Part shown: positions 1 to 9,651 of the stretch, one piece after another | Layout of the letters: each line of letters begins with the position of its first letter | How positions within the stretch are numbered: position 1 is the first letter of the stretch | Source: an uncultured Bacteroidales bacterium | GTDB lineage: Bacteria > Bacteroidota > Bacteroidia > Bacteroidales > Muribaculaceae | Direction of reading: 5' to 3' | DNA length: 64,000 bases | Assembly (NCBI GenBank): GCA_947573135.1 | Contig: CANPDU010000005.1 | Coordinates: 42,809-106,808, forward strand | Made by a program: the position numbers and the translations under genes | Notes under the pieces: generated by a model | What the model was told of the DNA's origin: nothing | Database searches by the model: none | Seen by the model: the letters and a program-made list of their open reading frames with translations, nothing else

Positions 1-1047
1 CTTTTCTTGGGGGCGGAGTTCGAGATAAATCACCGCGCCAAGACGGTGGACTTCGCTTTCACACACGAAGTCATGGACGCTTCGGGTACGGTGGAACTGC
101 GCGACGTGCTTTCCGAACACTCCACGGAGGTAGCCGTGGAGGACGCGCAGTGCGAGTATGCCGAGGCTAAGAATCTTGTTTACAAGGAGTGCGACCACGC
201 CGTTTGGAAATACTACTCTTGCGACTGGTTCATCAAGGCGTGGAAAGACCGTGCCGTTGTCTATGAATCGCTGAACGAGCTTTTGGAGGCCAACAGCGTA
301 TGGCGCACTTGGGACGGCCAGCACCACCGCAACAGTCAGATCGACCGGCTGCTTTATGCCAAAGACGCGGACGCTTATTTTGTTATCCGCGCCGTCAGCC
401 GCTCCGCATACTTCGACCGCGTGAGGCTCCGCTTCAACTACAAATGCGTGTTGCAGCCCGTGAATCTTTTCGGAGGCCGTATCGTAGACGAGAGCGTGGA
501 CGCAGACCAAATCGAAATCGAGTTTGTTCCGGCGCGTATCGACTACACGGAGGAAAAGTACGGGCGGTGCCTGTTCCTTTCTTTCTCCGGCTACGACGAG
601 GACAACGGCACAGGGGAGGACGAAAGCAGCTATCCTTTTATGCAGACCTATTCGATACAGAGCATCGAGGCCGGGGAGAAAGAGAAGAAAGCCGAGTATT
701 ACGACCGTATCTATGTCGGCTTTTGGGACGGGGCGCAGAACACTCGCGGCAAGCTCCCTTATCCGCAAGTGGAGGATATAGAAATAATGGAAGACTGGAG
801 CAACTTTCAGTATCTCCATTTCAATATGCGCCTCAATAACCGCCAACTCAACAGCCGCCGGATTGTGCATCACATTGACACAGCAAAGAAAACTACCTTT
901 AAGTTCATTGCCGACGCTATCCCGAATGTCAGGAGCGTGTTCGTCATACACGGCAAGAAATACATCTGCGAAAAAATAACCGCGACCTTCTCCGAACAGG
1001 GAATGTCGCAGTTACTCAAAGGCGTTTTCTATCCTATTACCGAGTAA
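1..1047 (+). CDS. Uncharacterised protein, 5' truncated by the window edge; probably part of an integrated mobile element
   Basis: Frame is open to base 1 (LFLGAEFEINHRAK...). The listed start at 7 is a TTG, so the true start probably lies outside. Ends 5 bp from the convergent integrase gene. Confidence 0.6.
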   Translation, partial: LFLGAEFEINHRAKTVDFAFTHEVMDASGTVELRDVLSEHSTEVAVEDAQCEYAEAKNLVYKECDHAVWKYYSCDWFIKAWKDRAVVYESLNELLEANSVWRTWDGQHHRNSQIDRLLYAKDADAYFVIRAVSRSAYFDRVRLRFNYKCVLQPVNLFGGRIVDESVDADQIEIEFVPARIDYTEEKYGRCLFLSFSGYDEDNGTGEDESSYPFMQTYSIQSIEAGEKEKKAEYYDRIYVGFWDGAQNTRGKLPYPQVEDIEIMEDWSNFQYLHFNMRLNNRQLNSRRIVHHIDTAKKTTFKFIADAIPNVRSVFVIHGKKYICEKITATFSEQGMSQLLKGVFYPITE

Positions 1048-1051
1048 GGAA

Positions 1052-2317
1052 TTACGCTGCTTCTGCATTTTTTCGAGGCCGACCGCGCCGTTTTGCCGTG
1101 GCAATTTCCGGCTTACGCCAATCCTTGCCGTAAAGTACCCAGTCAAGTACTTTTCGGTTGGCTTCATCTACCTTGCTCATATCATATTCGATGTAGATGT
1201 CGGTTACTGTGTTGCCTCCATGACCGAGTGCTGCCGCTATTGTATCTTTGGGAATATCGAGGCTTGCGGCTATCGTAGCCCACGAATGGCGCGCCCAATA
1301 GGTTGTCAGTTCGTGAAGTCCGAGTTTTTCTTTCACGGCTTTCAGTCCTTTGCACAGATTGTTGTAGAAGTGGCGGTAATTGACGCAGCAGTCGAGATAA
1401 TTTAGCAGATGTTTCTCTCCGCTGTATTTCTCAATTAAAGCAAGTGCCTCCGGCTCTACCTTAATCGAATAAGGGCGGTGTGTCTTGGCGCGAATGTAGT
1501 TGACGCGACCAGACACCATTTCTTCGAGGTTGCAGAGATCTACCACGTTTATGCCTATCAACATAAACGTAAGCGCGAAGAAATCGCGGTATTTTTCCTC
1601 CCAGTCCTCCAATCCTTGCGCAGAGAATATGGTGCGGAGTGTTGTTATATCGAAGTTGCGCTTGCGTGTTGCCTCGCTCTTTATCTTGAAGCGGCGAAAG
1701 GCATAGGTGTTTGTTACCTCGTTGTCGATGGCGTAATTGACTACGGTACGAATGTTGCGCATATGTATCGCTATTGAGTTGACCTTGCAGGTCTTGGCCA
1801 AAAAGTCCTCGAACTTTTCGAGCCACGCAATTTTGATGTCCTCGAACTTCACTCTTGCGAGTTCTGCTTCTCCGAGCCATGCCACGAGGCGGCTGCGTGT
1901 CGCCTCATAGATTGCTTTTGTGCGACCTTGTTTGCGCCCTGTGAAGCGGTCGAACCATTTTATAAATGTGTTCGGATCTTCTTCCGGCTTTTCAACCTTT
2001 TCTTCTTTGGGTGCTATCTTGGCAAGAATGTAATCCTTTACATCTTTTGCCCTCATTCCGCTGATTAGCTCATCATCGAGTAATGAAATAAGCACCTTTT
2101 CCACCTCGACCTTGCGGCCTCCGATAAATGCGTTTAGCTGAAGCTGATTGGGGTGGTCTATTACTTTTTCCGTTACCGAATCCCACTGGTGTGGTAAAAC
2201 GTAAACGTTCAGTGAGATTAACGAGGTCTGCCTGTCGTGGCAGATTGAGATTTTGAGCGGTGCAGCCTTTCCTTCTTTGGCTGCTCGCCTGTCGAGAATA
2301 ATTTTTACGGTTGTCAT
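1052..2317 (-). CDS. Tyrosine-type site-specific recombinase/integrase (Bacteroidetes type)
   Basis: Protein from MTTVKIILDRRAAKEGKAAPLKI; C-terminal catalytic motifs LTTYWARHSWATIA, AALGHGGNTVTDIYIEY. The 42-codon upstream extension in the ORF track runs through iterons and is probably non-coding. Confidence 0.93.
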   Translation of the reverse strand: MTTVKIILDRRAAKEGKAAPLKISICHDRQTSLISLNVYVLPHQWDSVTEKVIDHPNQLQLNAFIGGRKVEVEKVLISLLDDELISGMRAKDVKDYILAKIAPKEEKVEKPEEDPNTFIKWFDRFTGRKQGRTKAIYEATRSRLVAWLGEAELARVKFEDIKIAWLEKFEDFLAKTCKVNSIAIHMRNIRTVVNYAIDNEVTNTYAFRRFKIKSEATRKRNFDITTLRTIFSAQGLEDWEEKYRDFFALTFMLIGINVVDLCNLEEMVSGRVNYIRAKTHRPYSIKVEPEALALIEKYSGEKHLLNYLDCCVNYRHFYNNLCKGLKAVKEKLGLHELTTYWARHSWATIAASLDIPKDTIAAALGHGGNTVTDIYIEYDMSKVDEANRKVLDWVLYGKDWRKPEIATAKRRGRPRKNAEAA

Positions 2318-2371
2318 AACATTAAACTCAACTTCCGAACTGCCTTGACAGCCTTTCAAGCCCCCAAAAAT

Positions 2372-2431
2372 TTGCGTGCATGTTGCGTGCGCTTTGCGTG
2401 CAAGGCCATAATTTGCGTGCATGTTGCGTGC
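2372..2431. repeat. Five direct repeats TTGCGTGC (putative integrase arm-type sites)
   Basis: Copies at 2372, 2383, 2394, 2413, 2424: 11-bp spacing within two groups. Confidence 0.7.
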
Positions 2432-2445
2432 AGACCTCGGCATTT

Positions 2446-2471
2446 TTCGGCTTTATTCGGCTATTTTCGGC
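2446..2471. repeat. Three direct repeats TTCGGC at exact 10-bp period
   Basis: TTCGGC at 2446, 2456, 2466 (ttttcggctttattcggctattttcggc). Confidence 0.6.
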
Positions 2472-2519
2472 AATTTTTCCGTTTTTTTTAATGCCGTTTC
2501 CGAGGGAGAAAAAGAAAGA

Positions 2520-2563
2520 AACACGTTGAATCAACGTTTTAATTCGTTGTCTTTCAACGTGTT
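2520..2563. repeat. Nested inverted repeat between integrase and tRNA-Ser
   Basis: AACACGTTGAA (2520-2530) / TTCAACGTGTT (2553-2563), 11 bp perfect, with inner CAACG/CGTTG. Confidence 0.75.
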
Positions 2564-2568
2564 CCTTG

Positions 2569-2656
2569 CGGAGTGAGGGGGATTCGAACCCCCGAGCCGC
2601 TTTTGGCGACTACACGCTTTCCAGGCGTGCCTCTTCAGCCACTCGAGCACCACTCC
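2569..2656 (-). tRNA. tRNA-Ser(GGA)
   Basis: Reverse complement GGAGTGGTGCTCGAGTGGCTGAAGAGGCACGCCTGGAAAGCGTGTAGTCGCCAAAAGCGGCTCGGGGGTTCGAATCCCCCTCACTCCG: acceptor, long variable arm, TTCGAAT T-loop. Confidence 0.95.
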
Positions 2657-2795
2657 ATGGCTGCGGCGGAGTCTTTACCACTCGCGTTATCGCTCACAAA
2701 GTTACTAACTTTTTTTGAATTATCGGGGAATGATTGCTAAATTTGTATTCTCATATCACCGTGTTTTTTATCAATTATTTGAATTATAATCATAT

Positions 2796-3918
2796 ATGAT
2801 TACTCAGGAACAATTAAAAGAGACTTTTGAGCGCAAGCTGGCGCTGAGGAGGTATCTTTGACATCGACAGCAAGTTAATACAGGTAGAAGAAGAAGAGCT
2901 CCGCACCCACGTCCCCGATTTTTGGGAGCACCCCAAGGAAGCCCAGCTCCAGATGAAAAAGATCAAGGATCTCCAGCAGTGGATCGACGGCTACAAAGAC
3001 GTTGAGTCGGCAGTCGACGAACTTTCTGTCGCATGGGACTTTATCAAGGAAGGTCTCGTCGAGGAGGACGAGCTCGACCGCCTCTATGCCGACGCCATCG
3101 CCAAGATCGAGAACCTCGAGCTGCGCAACATGCTTCGTCGCGAAGAAGACAAACTCGGCGTAGTCCTCAAGATCAACTCCGGTGCCGGAGGCACCGAGAG
3201 CCAGGACTGGGCCTCGATGCTCATGCGCATGTATCTCCGCTGGTGCGAGAAAAAAGGCTACAAAACGTCAATCGCCAACCTTCTCGACGGCGACGAGGCC
3301 GGCATCAAGTCATGCACAATCAACGTCGAAGGCGACTTCGCCTATGGCTATCTCAAGAGCGAGAACGGCGTCCATCGCCTTGTGCGCGTGTCGCCTTACA
3401 ACGCTCAGGGCAAGCGCATGACTTCTTTTGCGTCCGTCTTCGTCACCCCCCTTGTCGACGACACTATCGAAGTAAAGGTCGAACCGGCTCTCCTCTCCTG
3501 GGACACATTCCGAAGCGGCGGCGCCGGCGGTCAGAACGTCAACAAGGTCGAGTCGGGTGTCCGTCTGCGCTACCAGTTCACCGACCCATATACCGGCGAG
3601 AAAGAAGAGATCCTCATCGAGAACACCGAGACCCGCGACCAGCCCAAGAACAAGGAGAACGCTCTCCGTCAGCTCAGGTCCATTCTCTACGACAAAGAGC
3701 TGCAGCACCGCCTTCAGGAGCAGGCCAAGGTCGAAGCCGGAAAGATGAAGATAGAGTGGGGCTCACAGATCCGCAGCTACGTCTTCGACGACCGTCGCGT
3801 AAAGGATCACCGCACCAACTATCAGACTTCCGACGTCAACGCCGTGATGGACGGTGAGCTCGACGGCTTCATCAAGGCCTATCTTATGGAATTTGCCGCC
3901 TCCGAGGCGCAGGAATAA
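2796..3918 (+). CDS. prfB: Peptide chain release factor 2, with programmed +1 frameshift at the in-frame TGA 2859-2861
   Basis: ATG at 2796 reads MITQEQLKETFERKLALRRYL then AGG AGG TAT CTT TGA C; the +1 frame continues DIDSKLIQVEEEELRTHVPDFW... into the 2953-3918 ORF with RF-family motif SGGAGGQNVNKVESGVR. Confidence 0.97.
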
Positions 3919-3925
3919 TCGTTTG

Positions 3926-4840
3926 ATGGCAAATTTTCAGGTCAACATTCTCGGCTGCGGCTCTGCCACGCCTTCTGTCCGCCATATGCCGGCGTGTCAG
4001 GTCATCGACTTCCGCGATCGATTGTTCATGATCGATTGCGGCGAGGGCGCGCAGCTCCAGATGATGCGTCAGCGGCTCAAGTTTTCGCGCCTCTCCCATA
4101 TCTTCATATCCCATCTCCACGGCGACCACTTCCTCGGCTTGCCCGGTCTGTTGTCCACTCTTGCCCTTCACGAAAAAGGCGGCACCCTCACCATCCACAC
4201 CTTCGATGAGGGCGCCCGCATCCTGCGACAGATCATGGCCGTTTTCTGCCGCGAGACATCGTTTGAGATCAACTACAACATAATCACGCCTTCCCGTGCC
4301 GTCATTTTTGAAGATCATGCCATTACGGTCGAGACCTTTCCGCTCTACCACCGTGTGCCCTGTGCCGGCTTTAAGTTCACCGAGAAGCCCAAGCCCCGTC
4401 ATCTGCGCGGCGACATGATCCGTTTCTACAATATCCCCGTCAGCCGCCTTGAGGATATCCGGCATGGCGCCGACTACATCACTCCCGACGGCACTGTCAT
4501 CGCCAACGACCGTCTCACCACCCCTGCCGATCGCTCGGCCAGCTACGCCTATTGCTCCGACACTGTCTACAATCCGGCCGTGGCCGACGATGTCCGCGGT
4601 GTCGACGTCCTCTACCACGAGTCCACCTATGCCGACGACTTTGCCGCAAAGGCCGCTCCGCGCGGTCACTCCACGGCGCGAGAGGCCGGACGCATAGCCG
4701 CTGCCGCAGGGGTAGGGCGTCTCGTCCTCGGCCATTATTCCAAGGCCTACGACAGCGAGGAGCCTTTTCTCCGCGAGGCCTCCGAAGAGTTTCCCGATGT
4801 CATTGCCGCCCGCGAAGGCATGAAAATTGATCTGCTATGA
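3926..4840 (+). CDS. rnz: Ribonuclease Z
   Basis: MANFQVNILGCGSATPSVRHMPACQV; metallo-beta-lactamase motif HLHGDHFLGLPGLL; ends ...HSTAREAGRIAAAAGVGRLVLGHYS. Confidence 0.95.
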   Translation: MANFQVNILGCGSATPSVRHMPACQVIDFRDRLFMIDCGEGAQLQMMRQRLKFSRLSHIFISHLHGDHFLGLPGLLSTLALHEKGGTLTIHTFDEGARILRQIMAVFCRETSFEINYNIITPSRAVIFEDHAITVETFPLYHRVPCAGFKFTEKPKPRHLRGDMIRFYNIPVSRLEDIRHGADYITPDGTVIANDRLTTPADRSASYAYCSDTVYNPAVADDVRGVDVLYHESTYADDFAAKAAPRGHSTAREAGRIAAAAGVGRLVLGHYSKAYDSEEPFLREASEEFPDVIAAREGMKIDLL

Positions 4841-5313
4841 CCGATTCCTCTTCTCCCATAACTCTTGCCGACGACGAGCGCTACATGCGTCTTGCGCTTG
4901 CCGAGGCCCGGCAGGCCGCCGAGCTCGGCGAGATCCCTGTCGGAGCCGTCATCGTCACCGCTTCCGGTCGTATTGTCGGCCGTGGCCATAATCTGACCGA
5001 GGCGCTTTCCGACGTTACGGCCCACGCCGAGATGCAGGCAGTCACGGCCGCCGCTCAGACCCTCGGCGGAAAATATCTGACCGGCTGCACCCTCTACGTC
5101 ACTCTTGAGCCTTGCATCATGTGTGCCGGAGCGATAGGCTGGAGTCAGCTCTCGCGCATTGTCATCGGCGCAGATGATCCTCGTCGCGGTTACTCGTCGC
5201 TGACCGTCCGATCGCCGTTTCATCCCCGCGCCACAGTCACCCGCGGCGTCTGTGCGGCCGAATGCCTCGCCCTCGTTCAAAACTTTTTCCGCGACCGTCG
5301 TTCCGAAAAATAA
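4837..5313 (+). CDS. tadA: tRNA adenosine(34) deaminase-like cytidine/deoxycytidylate deaminase family protein
   Basis: HAEMQAVTAAAQ and PCIMCAGAIGWSQL zinc motifs; 4-nt overlap with rnz. Confidence 0.88.
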   Translation: MTDSSSPITLADDERYMRLALAEARQAAELGEIPVGAVIVTASGRIVGRGHNLTEALSDVTAHAEMQAVTAAAQTLGGKYLTGCTLYVTLEPCIMCAGAIGWSQLSRIVIGADDPRRGYSSLTVRSPFHPRATVTRGVCAAECLALVQNFFRDRRSEK

Positions 5314-5330
5314 TTACAGATCTTTCCACT

Positions 5331-6452
5331 ATGCACTATTTCATAATAGCAGGCGAAGCATCCGGCGATCTCCATGGCGCCGCTCTGATCGAAGCTCTGC
5401 GCGAGGCCGACAGCGACGCCCGCTTTTCGTTTCTCGGCGGCGACAGGATGGCAGTCGCAGCCGCATCCGGTCCGATCATTCACAACCGCGACATGGCCTT
5501 TATGGGCTTCAGCGAGGTGCTGCGCCATCTCCCCAAGATCTTTTCCAATCTTTCTGTGACCCGTCGCGCGCTTCTTGACCGCCGTCCCGACTGTCTCATT
5601 CTCATCGACTATCCGTCGTTCAACCTTAAGGTCGCAAAGACAGCTTCGGCCGCCGGCATACCTGTTTTTTACTATATCTCTCCCAAAATATGGGCGTGGA
5701 AAGAGTGGCGCATCAGGGCTATCCGCCGCTATGTCAGCCGCATGTTCTCCATCCTTCCCTTCGAGCGTCAGTTCTATGCCCGTCATGATTTCCCGGTCGA
5801 CTATGTCGGCAATCCTTCGGTTGAGGAGATCGACTCTCTGCGTTCCTCGCTTATGTCCCGTGACCGTTTTCTGGCCGAACATAAGCTCCGCGACCGCCCG
5901 ATAATCGCTCTCCTTCCCGGCAGCCGCATGGGAGAGATCCGCTGCAATCTTCCCGTTATGGCCGAGGCCGTCCGCCGTTTCCCTCAGTATCGTCCCGTCA
6001 TAGCCGGCGCTCCGGCCATCCCCGACGATGCGTATAGCACCGTTTGTGACTATCCTGTGTTGCGCGACTCTACTCTCGACCTTCTTGCCAACAGCCGCGC
6101 AGCCCTCGTCACATCCGGCACAGCTACTCTTGAAACCGCTCTTATCGGCACTCCTCAGGTTGTCGTCTACCGGTCCAACGGCTCTAAGATCGCTTACAAT
6201 ATTATGCGTCTCCTGATCAAAGTCGACTACATCTCCCTTCCCAATCTCATCGCCGGACGTCAGATCATTCCCGAACTGATACTTCACAATTGTACGCCTG
6301 ACACGATCTCCGCCGACCTCGCGCCACTGCTCACCGACACTCCCGTACGCGCCGCTCAGCTAAGCGGCTACGCCGACATGCGCCGCGAACTCGGATCGTC
6401 GACCGCAGCCGTTACCACCGCCCGACTCATCGTCGACGCACTCAAAAAATAA
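5331..6452 (+). CDS. lpxB: Lipid-A-disaccharide synthase
   Basis: MHYFIIAGEASGDLHGAALIEAL; FMGFSEVLRHLP; ISPKIWAWKEWR; LLPGSRMGEI. Confidence 0.95.
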   Translation: MHYFIIAGEASGDLHGAALIEALREADSDARFSFLGGDRMAVAAASGPIIHNRDMAFMGFSEVLRHLPKIFSNLSVTRRALLDRRPDCLILIDYPSFNLKVAKTASAAGIPVFYYISPKIWAWKEWRIRAIRRYVSRMFSILPFERQFYARHDFPVDYVGNPSVEEIDSLRSSLMSRDRFLAEHKLRDRPIIALLPGSRMGEIRCNLPVMAEAVRRFPQYRPVIAGAPAIPDDAYSTVCDYPVLRDSTLDLLANSRAALVTSGTATLETALIGTPQVVVYRSNGSKIAYNIMRLLIKVDYISLPNLIAGRQIIPELILHNCTPDTISADLAPLLTDTPVRAAQLSGYADMRRELGSSTAAVTTARLIVDALKK

Positions 6453-6526
6453 ATCTCCGCATCCGCTCTGCCATCCTATACTAATTTATGCTATTTTAAT
6501 TAATAGCCAAAATATTAAGAGCCGGT

Positions 6527-6553
6527 TTGACACATATGGTCTAACCGGCTCTT
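6527..6553. terminator. Bidirectional hairpin terminator between convergent genes
   Basis: AAGAGCCGGTT / AACCGGCTCTT, 11-bp perfect stem, between lpxB (+) and the 6573 gene (-). Confidence 0.75.
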
Positions 6554-6572
6554 CGAGAATTATTATCGGATG

Positions 6573-9416
6573 TTATTTCACTGCCACTTTCATCGTCTTC
6601 TTGCCGGCTTTTATAAAATATATACCTGCGTTTTCGGGCAGTTTGACATTATCCTTGCCCGACGCGACGACTATGCCGCCAAGGTTATATACAGTAATAC
6701 TCATGCCTGAGGCTTTCGCTGTATTGCCGTCGATTGTGATAGCTTCATCGCCGTCGCTGACTATGTTTTCGATACCGGTAGTAGTGATTCTGAAGCTGTC
6801 ATAGCTATAGCGGTCGGTTAAGCAGTCTGATGTACCGTCGTCGTATATCGTGTATGTCTTGTGTTCTTCGAGCATACCGTTATTCTCATTATATGTATAG
6901 ACATTTTTCTGGTGAGAGTTCCATACCTCCGGGCCTTCATTTTCGCGGCAGGTTGTTTCTTTGACTATTGTTTCGTCAAGTGTTATGCGGTACGCGTTGT
7001 CGCGTTCGATGGTTTGAACCGTTGTCTTTTGTTTAGTTTCATTCGACCATCGGTCTGCTTCTTGTTCAGTACGGCTGATTTTGGCTTGGTTTCCGTTGAT
7101 TTCGACTTTTGTGATATCGCTTCGGCTGATTTCCCAGTCATTCTTTTCAGCGTTCCATTCATGAATTATTTCATTCGTTCCCTGTATTTCACCGCCAAAG
7201 TTGTAATACTCATCTGCAAGCACTACAACATATTCATCATCATATAAACTGATTGGGTTGAGACTATAAGCTGAAATAGTATAAAAATCATATCTGTAAT
7301 GTGAAATTACTGTCTTGTTTTCGCCTATCCAGCAATTGTTTTCTTGATCCCAGCGATAATCGGCAGACATTCTGAAGCTTATACCGTTCTCATCTTCAGT
7401 TTCTTTCGACTCATATTTTCTTTCATTGATTGCGTAACTTTCATCATCCGACAGTGAGCGTGTGATCATCACTGTAATGCCGTCTTCTGTAACATATGAT
7501 TCCTCGATGGCGTTGGCGTATGTTTTAATCCATGTGCCGTTGTCATAATTGTAATAAGTCCGGACATTATTCTTTACTGTTGTGCGGTTTGCTTCGTCTA
7601 CTTTGCCGCTGCCATTTTCGGCGTAGTACCAGTCTGTGCGCTCGATTGTGCCGTCGGCGAGTGTTTTTTGTTCCAGTTTTTCCGATTGATAGAGTTTGCT
7701 GATGTCTTTAGGGTTAAGCACTTCGTATGTCGAAAGTACAAAGTCGTCATTGTCTCCGTAGGCGAAAAGTTTCTCCGATATCTTGAATTCTTTGCCGTTG
7801 TTGAAGCGCGAAGTTGTGATATATTCGGTGATTGATTCGGGTTTGCCGTTGGTGCCTGTCTTGTAGACTTCTCGGAATTTTGCACCGTCTTCTTCATAGT
7901 TAAGCGTATATTCGTCAAGTGATTCCCACTCATCTTCGCCGGCACCCTTAATACTGAATTCATACTCGTCATAGAGCTCGTTGGTCACCTGTCTGATAAT
8001 TTTTTGCAACTCGCCTGTGGCCGAGTAGTATTCATAAAGATAGTAATCCGGACCGACGCTTTGTGATATTTCTTTGACATAGTAGTACGATTTGTCGTCG
8101 TTGATAACTGCAGGATAGAGCTCCCATTCTGAACGTCCGTAATCGCTTTCAATAAGTTCCGCTTTAACGATTTCTATAAGCGTATGACCATAGCTGTTGG
8201 TCGTAATCTCGCATAATCCGTTATCCAAAACGTGATTCTTTACTGACAGTTCATAGACCTTTGTCCAATTTCCGTCAGTGTAATTGTACTGCGTGAGCGT
8301 ACGGTTGAAGTCCTTGGTGTAGTCGATGTTATCTTCTGCCATATCAGGAGAGTAAACTATCTTTTGATATGGTATGAATTTATCGTCTTTATAATTGTAT
8401 TCGATCTCCACGCTGTCGCCTGACGCATCTCTGTAACACTCGTGGATCATAGACCGTTCTTCATCGACATTCCCGTTTTCGTCATAGATTTTGGTGTATT
8501 CTCCTTGTTTGTCGCCAAAAAAAGTTATAGACTCATTGATGAGCCGCTCCGTCTGATTTTCAGCGTTGATCTCATAATGTCTCGCTGTTAGTCTGTCTTT
8601 GCCGATTTCACTCTCCATACGGCTATAACCTTTGTTATAGAAATATGTCGCATAATATTCTTTGGCCGGCTCAATCCATGTGTAACGGGCTTCATTGTTT
8701 ATATTGCCTTCTTCATCATAGCGTACTTCTCTTGTGATTGCGGCCCCGAGGATATCGACACTTGGAGTATTGGCCGTTTGTCCCTGACGGTATTCAAACT
8801 CATAAGAGATTTCTTTGAAGGGTTTTTCTTCTGAGCCGGTGTTATATATTGTCAGACCGGTGACATAATCGTTTTCGATTATGCGCTCTTCAATACTGTT
8901 GACACGCCAGCCATCCCGTCCGTTTTCCTGACTTTCAATCTTACGCGAAAGCCAGCGGCCTTTTCCGTCGGTTGTATATGTGTAACGCACACTACGGTCT
9001 GACTCCTTCATCATCGTACGATAACCGTGATCATCATATTCTATCGTTACGAGGTTGTCTCTCGTTTCTTCTGAGTTTGTGTTTGTATATATGCGGTCAT
9101 AGCTTGTTACAAGCATTGTGTCGACAGTTTTGGTAACGGCATCAGACGCGTCGAGAGCTGTACCTGAGATGCGGGCGGTCGGAACGCTCTTGTGTTGTCC
9201 TGTCTCGCCGGCGGTTTTCCCTTTAGTGAGGTTCTGAAGCCCTGTGTTCATCGACTTCAGATTGTCAAGTCTTAATTCAGCGCCTGGCATCAGATATGCG
9301 GGAGCTTTTTGGTTCGCACGGGCTGCGACGAAGAGGGTGCCCGTCAGTGTAAAACTTAGAAATAAGTAAAATAATTTCATAGTGCGATTTTTTGAATGGT
9401 TCATTATGATGCACAA
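6573..9416 (-). CDS. Large secreted protein with many YD-like repeats and T9SS-type C-terminal sorting domain
   Basis: Signal peptide MKLFYLFLSFTLTGTLFVAARA (likely start about 9380); repeated tyrosine-rich Y-x-Y...W units; C-term SITVYNLGGIVVASGKDNVKLPENAGIYFIKAGKKTMKVAVK. Confidence 0.75.
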   Translation of the reverse strand: MCIIMNHSKNRTMKLFYLFLSFTLTGTLFVAARANQKAPAYLMPGAELRLDNLKSMNTGLQNLTKGKTAGETGQHKSVPTARISGTALDASDAVTKTVDTMLVTSYDRIYTNTNSEETRDNLVTIEYDDHGYRTMMKESDRSVRYTYTTDGKGRWLSRKIESQENGRDGWRVNSIEERIIENDYVTGLTIYNTGSEEKPFKEISYEFEYRQGQTANTPSVDILGAAITREVRYDEEGNINNEARYTWIEPAKEYYATYFYNKGYSRMESEIGKDRLTARHYEINAENQTERLINESITFFGDKQGEYTKIYDENGNVDEERSMIHECYRDASGDSVEIEYNYKDDKFIPYQKIVYSPDMAEDNIDYTKDFNRTLTQYNYTDGNWTKVYELSVKNHVLDNGLCEITTNSYGHTLIEIVKAELIESDYGRSEWELYPAVINDDKSYYYVKEISQSVGPDYYLYEYYSATGELQKIIRQVTNELYDEYEFSIKGAGEDEWESLDEYTLNYEEDGAKFREVYKTGTNGKPESITEYITTSRFNNGKEFKISEKLFAYGDNDDFVLSTYEVLNPKDISKLYQSEKLEQKTLADGTIERTDWYYAENGSGKVDEANRTTVKNNVRTYYNYDNGTWIKTYANAIEESYVTEDGITVMITRSLSDDESYAINERKYESKETEDENGISFRMSADYRWDQENNCWIGENKTVISHYRYDFYTISAYSLNPISLYDDEYVVVLADEYYNFGGEIQGTNEIIHEWNAEKNDWEISRSDITKVEINGNQAKISRTEQEADRWSNETKQKTTVQTIERDNAYRITLDETIVKETTCRENEGPEVWNSHQKNVYTYNENNGMLEEHKTYTIYDDGTSDCLTDRYSYDSFRITTTGIENIVSDGDEAITIDGNTAKASGMSITVYNLGGIVVASGKDNVKLPENAGIYFIKAGKKTMKVAVK

Positions 9417-9433
9417 ATATAACTATTTATTTG

Positions 9434-9634
9434 CTATTTTGTTGTTTTTTTAACATTTGTTTTTGTGCCGTTTTCTCGTTTTATGTTCCGCCCGTGTCGT
9501 TTCAGCGACTCCGCTATTATCCATTGCAGCTGGCCGTTGACCGAGCGGAACTCATGCGCCGCCCATTTTTCGACCGCCTCCATTGTTTCCGGATCGAGAC
9601 GCAGCAGAAACCCCTTGCTTTGTTGCGTGGCCAT
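9434..9634 (-). CDS. Arc-like ribbon-helix-helix DNA-binding protein
   Basis: FLLRLDPETMEAVEKWAAHEFRSVNGQLQWIIAESLKRHGR matches the Arc-family RHH pattern. Confidence 0.75.
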   Translation of the reverse strand: MATQQSKGFLLRLDPETMEAVEKWAAHEFRSVNGQLQWIIAESLKRHGRNIKRENGTKTNVKKTTK

Positions 9635-9651
9635 TGATAGGTTTCCGGATT

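Noticed and set aside
2318-2443. N-terminal 42-codon extension of the integrase ORF
   Set aside because: Runs through TTGCGTGC iterons; MTTVKIIL is the typical start of this family.
3884-4735. 283-aa minus-strand ORF opposite rnz
   Set aside because: Shadow ORF created by GC-rich codon bias; rnz on the plus strand is unambiguous.
5277-6287. 336-aa minus-strand ORF opposite lpxB
   Set aside because: Antisense shadow of lpxB with no recognisable motifs.
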